Source of the DNA: Mageeibacillus sp. UBA1255 | GTDB lineage: Bacteria; Bacillota; Clostridia; UBA1212; UBA1255 | Assembly: GCA_002308795.1 (NCBI GenBank) | Contig: DBVV01000111.1 | Coordinates: 7,473-19,396, forward strand | DNA: 11,924 bases | Direction of reading: 5' to 3' | Shown here: positions 7,256 to 11,924 of the stretch, in pieces | Position numbering within the stretch: position 1 is the stretch's first letter | Layout: the number at the start of each line of letters is the position of its first letter | Notes under the pieces: model-generated | Databases searched by the model: none | What the model was told of the DNA's origin: nothing | The model's input: only the letters and a program-made list of their open reading frames with translations | Position numbers and translations under genes: made by a program

Positions 7256-7993
7256 TCAATAGCCGAGCAGTACTTCACGGTTCGTGCCGTAATAAATGTC
7301 GCTCCGGCCTGAGATCAGGCGGCAGAATTCCTCGAAGCGCTCCCATTCGGTCTCTGCGACGTCGAATTCGTACGCATGGCCCCAGATATAGAACATCTTC
7401 GGGCTGTCGGGTCTGAGGTCAATAAACTCTTCCGCCAGTCTGAAAAGTCCGTCCATATCCGCGTGGTGGTGCACTGTCGGATCGAGCACAAGTAGATCCG
7501 CGGGCAATTCAAACTTATAAGTAGCCGTCGTCGTTCTTGAATATTTAACACCGGTATTGTCCCGTATGACGTCCGCGACGTGCGCGTTCATACAGGTCGT
7601 ACCTCCCGGATAAGCCATTCCCACCACTTCGTATCCTGCAAGTTCGCTGAGCCTCACCCTGTCCTCTTCGACTTCTTTTATGATATCCTCGTCAGAGAGA
7701 CTTCTGAGGGCAGGATGATGGAGCGTATGGACCGCTATCTCGTGACCTTCGTATACTTTCCTGACTTCGTCCGGATGGAGTTTTACGTGGGCAAGATTTG
7801 CACCCTGCTGGTATATGTTCCACGGTTCTCCAAGCTTCGCGGAATTGATGTTGAACGTGCATTTAAGCCCGTATTTGTTTAAAATATGCACCAGACGTCT
7901 GTCCTGCGTCACACCGTCGTCATAGCTGAAAGTTACCGCTTTCATTTTTCCGCCGAACGATCTTAACGGCTCATTTTTGGTCACGTTTTCCAT
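7256..7993 (-). CDS. Polysaccharide deacetylase (NodB/CE4-like)
   Basis: A 245-residue NodB-homology protein. Motif 1 is TFSYDDG with Asp25 and Asp26. Motif 2 is His89 and His93 in HTLHH, the metal ligands. The motif-3 region is YPGG at 128-131, and IWGHAYEFD at 203-211 is typical of a Clostridia-rich subgroup. Such enzymes remove N- or O-acetyl groups from sugars. There is no signal peptide or transmembrane segment, so this one probably works inside the cell on a soluble sugar, unlike exported peptidoglycan deacetylases; that is inference. AAAGGAG seven bases upstream supports the start, which lies 13 bases after the rsmI stop. Confidence 0.87.
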   Translation of the reverse strand: MENVTKNEPLRSFGGKMKAVTFSYDDGVTQDRRLVHILNKYGLKCTFNINSAKLGEPWNIYQQGANLAHVKLHPDEVRKVYEGHEIAVHTLHHPALRSLSDEDIIKEVEEDRVRLSELAGYEVVGMAYPGGTTCMNAHVADVIRDNTGVKYSRTTTATYKFELPADLLVLDPTVHHHADMDGLFRLAEEFIDLRPDSPKMFYIWGHAYEFDVAETEWERFEEFCRLISGRSDIYYGTNREVLLGY

Positions 7994-8006
7994 AATAAAA
8001 TCTCCT

Positions 8007-8873
8007 TTATAATTCTTCCGAAAGTTTCACTATCCTGTATGCTTCGTTGCGCGAGATCCCGTACTTCAAAGTCAGCGCCTTCATTGCCTCCTTGGGAAGG
8101 CTTCCTCCGCTTATAAGTGAATCGTAGTATTCACGCATCTGTGCTTCATCCGCCGCATCATGCTCAGATTTGTGAGACGGAACAGCGCCGGAAAGTGTTG
8201 AACCTTCTATACATATTACGAATTCTCCTCTCGGAGCATCGGATTCGAATCTTGAAAGCATCTCGGACGCGGTCCCGCGGATCACTTCCTCGTGCGTTTT
8301 CGTAAGCTCGCGGCAAACGGCGATCTTTCTAAAAGGGATACCGGCTTGCGTGAAGCGGTCGCTGAGCTCCGAAAGCGTCTTTCGCATACGGTGAGGAGCC
8401 TCGTAACAGACCGTTGTCCGCGTCTCATGCATGAGACGGTCGAAAAAGGCAGAACGCTGTTTATTGTCCGTACCGATAAACCCTTCGAAAATGAATCCGT
8501 CGGTAGGAAGCCCCGAGAGCACCAGTGCCGTCACGCACGCACTTGCCCCCGGTATTACCGTTACCTCTATTCCTTCGGCGATGCAATCGCGGATCAGTTC
8601 GTGCCCCGGATCGCATATCCCCGGCATTCCCGCGTCAGACACGAGCGCGATTTCGGCTCCATTCTTAAGCTTAGAGATCAGTTCGGGCCCGCGTGAAAGT
8701 TTATTATGCTCATAATAGCTAAGGAGAGGCTTTTTAATGCCGAAATGTTCCAGCAGGCCTAACGTATGGCGCGTGTCTTCTGCTGCGATAATATCGGCGT
8801 TTTCAAGCGTTTTCAGCGCTCTCATCGTAATGTCGTCAAGATTTCCGATAGGCGTTGCCACCACGTACAGCAT
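8007..8873 (-). CDS. rsmI: 16S rRNA (cytidine1402-2'-O)-methyltransferase
   Basis: RsmI methylates the 2'-O of C1402 in the 16S rRNA decoding centre using S-adenosylmethionine. It belongs to the tetrapyrrole-methylase-like fold. The N-terminal VVATPIGNLDDIT (4-16), AEDTRHT (31-37), SDAGMPGICDPG (79-90), IPGASA (107-112) and EAPHR (158-162) are all family blocks. The common SDAGTP has Met in place of Thr. At 288 residues it is full length. It starts one base after the TrmN-like stop codon, and its ribosome binding site GGAGG lies inside the end of that gene, so the two are translationally coupled. Two RNA methyltransferases in tandem is a common Bacillota arrangement. Confidence 0.96.
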   Translation of the reverse strand: MLYVVATPIGNLDDITMRALKTLENADIIAAEDTRHTLGLLEHFGIKKPLLSYYEHNKLSRGPELISKLKNGAEIALVSDAGMPGICDPGHELIRDCIAEGIEVTVIPGASACVTALVLSGLPTDGFIFEGFIGTDNKQRSAFFDRLMHETRTTVCYEAPHRMRKTLSELSDRFTQAGIPFRKIAVCRELTKTHEEVIRGTASEMLSRFESDAPRGEFVICIEGSTLSGAVPSHKSEHDAADEAQMREYYDSLISGGSLPKEAMKALTLKYGISRNEAYRIVKLSEEL

Positions 8874-8874
8874 A

Positions 8875-9669
8875 TTAAACCTCCTGCAGAATGACCGGAG
8901 CCTGTACCTTCAGGCCCTTGCCCCCGCCTTTTCGTGCTTTTAAGAGAAACATCACCGGCGGTTTACCTACGAACGCATGTACGAACGTTAATTCATCCGG
9001 TTCCGCGCCCGATATCCTGAGCGTCGAAAGTGCGTCGGTCAATCTGTCAGGCCTGTTGACCATAAACAGATATCCGCCGTGCACAAGCAGTGACGAGGCC
9101 GAGGACAGCATTTCTTCCTGCGTTCGTTCGATCTCGTGCCTTGCTCTCGCGACCGCGCCGATGTCGCTGACGATACCGCTGCCTGTTCTTACGTATGGCG
9201 GATTTACGGTGACGATATCATACGCTCCGTGTTCAAGTCCGCTGTCGCATATATCCGCGTTCAGCACCGTCACGCATTCTCCGATCCCGTTCAGTTCTAC
9301 GCTGCGCTTCGCCAGTTCGCACATATCCGGCTGTATCTCCACGGCAGTGTATCTTGCTCCGAGCGGATCGTACCCTTCTTCGGCGTTCAGCTTCCCGTAC
9401 ATCAGTATCGGGACTATTCCTGTCCCTGTTCCTGCGTCAACTATCCTGAGCGGTCTTTTACCGTTCCTGAGCCTTGACGCGAATCTCATCGTATTTTTTA
9501 TAGAGCGTGAGGCATAGTTGGAAAGCAGCACAGCGTCGGTGCCGTACCTGAACGTGCCTTTTTTCTGCAATATCCTGAGCCCGCGGCACTGAAGGTCATC
9601 GATCTGTTCGCCTTCACTTAGCCGTGTACGATTATCCGACTCATCTGATCCAGTGTTTTTCCAACTCAT
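8875..9669 (-). CDS. TrmN6-like tRNA1(Val) (adenine37-N6)-methyltransferase
   Basis: A 264-residue class I SAM-dependent methyltransferase of the YfiC/TrmN6 family. FRYGTDAVLLSNYA at about 40-53 is the family's N-terminal signature. Motif I is DAGTGTGI at 78-85, Glu111 would bind the SAM ribose, and the catalytic NPPY is at 156-159, the form used by N6-adenine methyltransferases. E. coli YfiC modifies A37 of tRNA1(Val); the exact substrate here is inferred. AAGGGA lies only about three bases before the ATG at 9669, closer than normal, so translation may be weak or start slightly differently. It heads the RNA-modification part of the minus-strand run, followed at once by rsmI. Confidence 0.9.
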   Translation of the reverse strand: MSWKNTGSDESDNRTRLSEGEQIDDLQCRGLRILQKKGTFRYGTDAVLLSNYASRSIKNTMRFASRLRNGKRPLRIVDAGTGTGIVPILMYGKLNAEEGYDPLGARYTAVEIQPDMCELAKRSVELNGIGECVTVLNADICDSGLEHGAYDIVTVNPPYVRTGSGIVSDIGAVARARHEIERTQEEMLSSASSLLVHGGYLFMVNRPDRLTDALSTLRISGAEPDELTFVHAFVGKPPVMFLLKARKGGGKGLKVQAPVILQEV

Positions 9670-9689
9670 ATTCCCTTTTTAAACAGACA

Positions 9690-9717
9690 AGGCTGCCTTT
9701 TTATTGAAAGACAGCCT
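9690..9717 (-). terminator. Hairpin between ferredoxin and trmN genes, probable leaky terminator
   Basis: AGGCTG-C-CTTT (9690-9700) pairs with AAAG-A-CAGCCT (9707-9717): ten base pairs, one C/A mismatch and a six-base loop. In the minus-strand direction the hairpin is followed by TTGTCTGTTT, a moderate T-run. It probably ends most ferredoxin transcripts while letting some continue into the methyltransferase genes, for which I find no clear separate promoter. Confidence 0.55.
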
Positions 9718-9748
9718 CCCGTAAAATACAATCATAAAACTCCGCTGA

Positions 9749-9922
9749 TCACTCTTCGAGATTGGGAGCTTCAACAGGGCAAACCTCTTTGCAGTTTCCG
9801 CACTCAATGCAAGCAGAAGCATCGATCTCGTACTTACCGTCGCCCTCGCTGATGCACTCTACAGGGCACTCTGCAGCGCATGCGCCGCAAGCAATGCAAT
9901 CGTCTGAAATTTTGTATGCCAT
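9749..9922 (-). CDS. 2[4Fe-4S] ferredoxin, clostridial type
   Basis: A 57-residue electron carrier. Two CxxCxxCxxxCP motifs are present: Cys9, 12, 15, 19 and Cys38, 41, 44, 48. Each cluster takes three cysteines from one motif and the fourth from the other. Cys23 is a ninth cysteine not needed for clusters. The protein is acidic, as usual for these soluble carriers, which serve low-potential enzymes such as hydrogenase or pyruvate:ferredoxin oxidoreductase in anaerobes. I chose the ATG at 9922 because GGAGGT sits eight bases before it. A TTG five codons upstream would place the ribosome binding site inside the gene. Its own strong promoter suggests high, independent expression. Confidence 0.95.
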   Translation of the reverse strand: MAYKISDDCIACGACAAECPVECISEGDGKYEIDASACIECGNCKEVCPVEAPNLEE

Positions 9923-9955
9923 AAGAAACACCTCCAATATTTCAATTATGAGTAT

Positions 9956-9983
9956 ATTGTACCATTTTTTTCCGAAATGTCAA
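9956..9983 (-). promoter_or_regulatory. Promoter of the ferredoxin gene
   Basis: On the minus strand a perfect TTGACA (9978-9983) is 16 bases from TACAAT (9956-9961), with an A-tract in the spacer. The start codon is about 34 bases downstream of the -10 box. Confidence 0.75.
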
Positions 9984-10008
9984 TAGTGCCTGCGCTTATT
10001 CCTTTCAC

Positions 10009-10040
10009 GCCTCGGGGAAACCCGGGGCTTCTTTTTTTAT
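10009..10040 (+). terminator. Strong plus-strand terminator without a gene before it
   Basis: GCCTCGGG (10009-10016) and CCCGGGGC (10021-10028) form an 8-bp stem with one U-G pair and a GAAA tetraloop, then TTCTTTTTTT follows. The T-run is only on the plus strand. The nearest genes upstream on that side, ferredoxin and the rest of the block, are all on the minus strand, so no visible plus-strand transcript ends here. It may be a leftover from a lost gene or may block antisense reading from the left. Confidence 0.75.
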
Positions 10041-10042
10041 AT

Positions 10043-10075
10043 GTGGGCAATTCGTGGGAAATTCGTGGGTAATCC
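10043..10075. repeat. Three tandem 11-base repeats near the tmRNA 3' end
   Basis: GTGGGCAATTC, GTGGGAAATTC and GTGGGTAATCC lie head to tail without spacers. They differ at the sixth base, and the last copy also at the tenth. They sit between the orphan terminator and the tmRNA terminator, about 50-85 bases outside the tmRNA 3' end. Short direct repeats at this place resemble integrase arm-binding sites; that reading is inference. Confidence 0.7.
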
Positions 10076-10080
10076 TTCCC

Positions 10081-10115
10081 AAAAACGAAAAAAGCCTTGT
10101 AAAATAAGGCTTTTT
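10081..10115 (-). terminator. Intrinsic terminator of the tmRNA gene
   Basis: AAAAAGCCTT and AAGGCTTTTT (10106-10115 and 10089-10098) form a perfect 10-bp stem with a 7-base loop. On the minus strand TCGTTTTT follows directly. It lies 11 bases past the mature tmRNA 3' end. Confidence 0.85.
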
Positions 10116-10126
10116 AAGAGTAGGAA

Positions 10127-10503
10127 TGGAGATGAGGGGAATCGGACCCCTGTCCGAAATCTGATCCTCGCAGGCTTCTACAGGCTTAGACTGTCATTTA
10201 AAATTCCCATCGGCGAGCCCCGGCAGTCAGGGTCAGGCTTCAGGTAGCTTCATAAAAACCCCGCGGACTCAAAGCTTTGGCCGCAGTGTGCTCCGATTTA
10301 ACCGCCATACGGAAAGGACCGGATCATTGACGCCGCTTGCTCCCGGCCCGGTAACCGGAAGGGCGACGGACTGCCGTCAGGCAGCCTGGAGTGCTAAATT
10401 ATCGTTAGCGTTTAATTTTAAATTCCCGCTTTTTAAAGAGGCCAACGGGAACCTCTGCCTGCGGCCGGCGCACCAAAGACCCCGTCGAAACCAGTACATC
10501 CCC
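10127..10503 (-). ncRNA. ssrA: tmRNA (transfer-messenger RNA)
   Basis: tmRNA rescues stalled ribosomes, acting first as an alanyl-tRNA and then as a short mRNA whose tag marks the protein for proteolysis. The 5' end GGGGATG (10503-10497) pairs with CATCTCC (10134-10128) to form the acceptor stem, with discriminator A at 10127. The tRNA-like 5' part continues with TGGTTTCGACGGGG. The T-arm is AGGGG-TCCGATT-CCCCT. The reading frame for the tag begins with GCT at 10409, and its stop lies in the hairpin CTGCC-TGAC-GGCAG. The length of about 377 bases is normal for a one-piece tmRNA. CCA is not encoded and must be added after transcription. The loop TCCGATT has C at the position that is usually U55. 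Confidence 0.95.
10377..10409 (-). other. tmRNA tag-peptide reading frame, ANDNLALQAA
   Basis: Within tmRNA the codons from GCT (10409) to TGA (10379-10377) encode ANDNLALQAA, to which the charged alanine is added first. The ANDN start is common in Bacillota. The end is LQAA, whereas most tags end in ALAA or a close variant. The resume codon is preceded by the A-rich stretch AATTTAAAATTAAAC, as expected. Confidence 0.88.
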
Positions 10504-10550
10504 GGAATCGTCAAAGGCTGAAAATGGCAGTTCACGCCTTGCGCCTGCAC

Positions 10551-10579
10551 ATTATCTCACAAACCGTTAAAAAATGCAA
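10551..10579 (-). promoter_or_regulatory. Promoter of the tmRNA gene
   Basis: On the minus strand TTGCAT (10574-10579) and GATAAT (10551-10556) are 17 bases apart. Transcription from about 10544 would give a 5' leader of roughly 40 bases that RNase P removes at 10503. Confidence 0.65.
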
Positions 10580-10640
10580 CACGCCCGGAGCGCAGAAAAA
10601 TTCAGCAAGAAATGCTTCCGCAGGAAAAGGCCGGAATACT

Positions 10641-10669
10641 TTGATTTAATGCTCCGGTCATGGTATAAT
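10641..10669 (+). promoter_or_regulatory. Strong promoter of the TerB_N fusion gene
   Basis: TTGATT (10641-10646) and a perfect TATAAT (10664-10669) are 17 bases apart, with TGG directly before the -10 box (extended -10 type). Transcription would begin near 10676, leaving a very short leader before the ribosome binding site at 10679-10684. It is divergent from the tmRNA promoter. Confidence 0.8.
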
Positions 10670-10691
10670 TGTAAGGAAAGGAGGGACAGGT

Positions 10692-11924
10692 GTGACGATA
10701 TCGGAATTGACCGCATACGCTTCAAAAAAATACAACATCCGGGAACAGTTCAAATGGAGCGATTTTCCGGGATTCTCTGTATTGACACACCCGAAGACCG
10801 ATAAATGGATCGCCCTCCTGATGCGCCAGTGGGACGGAGATACAGGCAGCATGATCGAGAGGTGCGACATCAAATGCGGCGAGGAATCTATCGCTAAATA
10901 CGCAAGGCCGTACCTGACGCCTGCCGTCCGGATGCACGGATCAAAGTGGGTCAATATCATTTTTAGCGACCGCACAGAGCGTGACGTCGTATTTGATCTT
11001 TTGGACAAGGCGGTAGACGGCCAGAACTCTTACGGATATACGTTCGTCGTTGACCACGGCAGAAGCACGAAACCGGCCGCCCTGATCGCCGATCCCCTCT
11101 CAAACGGCAAGTCCGAAGCAGGCAATGCTCCCGGCCAGCCATCCGAATATTACGAAACCGCATTGCCCGCATCCCGGACCGTACGCGGAAAACTCATCGA
11201 AGCAACTCCGGAACGCATAAAAAAGCTGCAGCTGATGTTCCGGCTTTACGAAAGATCAGATTACGAAAGAGCCGGGAACTTCTACCGTCAGGCTACGTAC
11301 ATGAGGAATTATAACGATGATTACCCGTGGGACGACAGTTATTCCAGCTTTCACCCGACGTACCGTGAAATGACTGTGAAACAGCTCCGCGGTTATTTTT
11401 CATGGCGAACACACGTAAGACGCGGCGACTACTCCCCCATAGGCGCCTCTTCTGCATATATTTACTTATTTGAGGTACTGAACGGAATAAACGGCGAGAC
11501 TGCAGAACAAAAACTCGAATTATTGCGTGATTTTGACCGCCTATACCTGAAGAATAAATACGGGGACCAGGCGATGCGGTTCAATGTGTACAGATGGATG
11601 AGAGATATTGCCCTCGTGAATAATATGTCTTTGCAGGTCATACGCAAATATAACGATCTTTTAAAAGACGTTTCAGAGCCGAATGCGTACGAAAAAGCTG
11701 TCGAAACGCTCATACACCCGGAAGACCGCCCGGATAAAGAGATTTTTAACGCTCTTGTTTCGCTGGATACGGTGGATCACCTGTCAAATATCGCATATAT
11801 GAAGTACCCCGCCAGGACCGAATTCATATTCAGCGAAACATGGAGGCATGCGTTGTCCGGATACACAAAAGACGGCGTCGGCCTGCTTGCGTTATGTTTC
11901 GGGGAAAAAGAAGAGATGCGGCTG
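10692..11924 (+). CDS. MmcQ/YjbR-like and TerB_N domain fusion protein (3' end outside window)
   Basis: An open frame of 411 codons runs off the window. Residues 1 to about 110 resemble MmcQ/YjbR proteins: it opens MTISEL like E. coli YjbR, and has the HPKTDKWIALLM strand (33-44), CDIKC (58-62) and the SKWVNIIFSD strand (84-93). After a hydrophilic linker (about 111-172), residues 175-400 match the TerB_N domain: MFRLYERSDYERAGNFYRQ (182-200), FHPTYREM (220-227), QLRGYFSWRT (231-240) and AYIYLFEVLNGI (255-266). TerB_N proteins are proposed, from gene-neighbourhood studies, to belong to tellurite-resistance-like stress or phage-defence complexes; direct function is unknown. MmcQ/YjbR domains are often called DNA-binding. 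There is no signal peptide. The GTG start is chosen because AGGAGG is seven bases upstream and a strong promoter is in place. A TerB_C part or partner gene may follow outside. Confidence 0.85.
   Translation, partial: MTISELTAYASKKYNIREQFKWSDFPGFSVLTHPKTDKWIALLMRQWDGDTGSMIERCDIKCGEESIAKYARPYLTPAVRMHGSKWVNIIFSDRTERDVVFDLLDKAVDGQNSYGYTFVVDHGRSTKPAALIADPLSNGKSEAGNAPGQPSEYYETALPASRTVRGKLIEATPERIKKLQLMFRLYERSDYERAGNFYRQATYMRNYNDDYPWDDSYSSFHPTYREMTVKQLRGYFSWRTHVRRGDYSPIGASSAYIYLFEVLNGINGETAEQKLELLRDFDRLYLKNKYGDQAMRFNVYRWMRDIALVNNMSLQVIRKYNDLLKDVSEPNAYEKAVETLIHPEDRPDKEIFNALVSLDTVDHLSNIAYMKYPARTEFIFSETWRHALSGYTKDGVGLLALCFGEKEEMRL

Noticed and set aside
7212..7259. Longer start for the NdpA-like protein overlapping the deacetylase gene
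   Set aside because: The extra 16 residues look like translated leader, and AAGGAG lies directly before the later ATG at 7211.
8891..9517. Long plus-strand open frame of 208 codons opposite the TrmN6-like gene
   Set aside because: The minus-strand frame carries clear methyltransferase motifs (DAGTGTGI, NPPY). The opposite frame has serine/proline/threonine-rich low-complexity sequence and no ribosome binding site logic.
9923..9937. Upstream TTG start for the ferredoxin
   Set aside because: The GGAGGT ribosome binding site would then be inside the coding region. The ATG at 9922 gives the usual ferredoxin N-terminus.
10041..10247. Small plus-strand open frame containing GDEGNRTPVR
   Set aside because: It runs through the tmRNA 3' end read backwards. 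This peptide pattern is a familiar false gene from tRNA-like sequence, and it begins inside the tandem repeats.
10574..10804. Plus-strand open frame of 76 codons starting at ATG 10574
   Set aside because: It overlaps the tmRNA promoter and the start of the TerB_N fusion gene in another frame. The GTG-started frame has the promoter, AGGAGG and recognisable domains.
1..11924. CRISPR array, insertion sequence, transposase or complete prophage gene
   Set aside because: I found no regularly spaced repeats of CRISPR type, no transposase or integrase signature and no terminal inverted repeats. The only tandem repeats are the three 11-base units near tmRNA.

Overview
The window looks like ordinary chromosome from a Gram-positive anaerobe of the Bacillota, probably class Clostridia. 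The grounds are the L-box (lysine riboswitch) in front of the asd-dapA-dapB operon, purine-rich AGGAGG-type ribosome binding sites before nearly every gene, a small clostridial-type 2[4Fe-4S] ferredoxin, a PepV/Sapep-type dipeptidase, and a tmRNA whose tag begins ANDN. Base composition is about half G+C by eye. I cannot name a genus.

Layout. Positions 1-115 hold only a hairpin, probably the terminator of a plus-strand gene that lies outside. A YgjP-type metallohydrolase gene (116-676, minus) is divergent from the lysine operon (plus). That operon has a promoter near 770-797, a lysine riboswitch at 805-985, an intrinsic terminator at 1029-1060, then asd (1172), dapA (2274) and dapB (3164, 4-base overlap). 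These encode three consecutive enzymes from aspartyl phosphate to tetrahydrodipicolinate, for lysine and cell-wall diaminopimelate. A short TGGCAA-rich spacer separates the operon from a convergent minus-strand block.

The minus-strand block, in transcription order from 9922 down to 4021, is ferredoxin, TrmN6-like tRNA methyltransferase, RsmI 16S rRNA methyltransferase, polysaccharide deacetylase, NdpA/YejK-type nucleoid-associated protein, Sapep-type M20 dipeptidase, and a Nudix ADP-sugar hydrolase. Most junctions are tight (overlaps or gaps below 50 bases), so the last six genes are probably cotranscribed. The ferredoxin has its own strong promoter and a hairpin behind it. Taken together this is a housekeeping block of RNA modification, wall-sugar and peptide processing, and nucleotide clean-up, with no single pathway.

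From 9938 to 10691 there is no protein gene apart from the tag. The stretch holds the ferredoxin promoter, an orphan plus-strand terminator, three tandem 11-base repeats, and the minus-strand tmRNA gene ssrA (10127-10503) with its promoter and terminator. The encoded tag is ANDNLALQAA. Divergent from ssrA, and running off the window end, is a long GTG-started gene (10692 to at least 11924). It fuses an MmcQ/YjbR-like domain to a TerB_N domain and is the least ordinary gene here.

The most interesting points are that MmcQ/YjbR-TerB_N fusion, the unusual tmRNA tag end and T-loop, and the tandem repeats with an orphan terminator beside the tmRNA 3' end, which is a classic integration site. I see no convincing complete new system inside the window. 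If one exists, the TerB_N gene and what follows it to the right is where to look.
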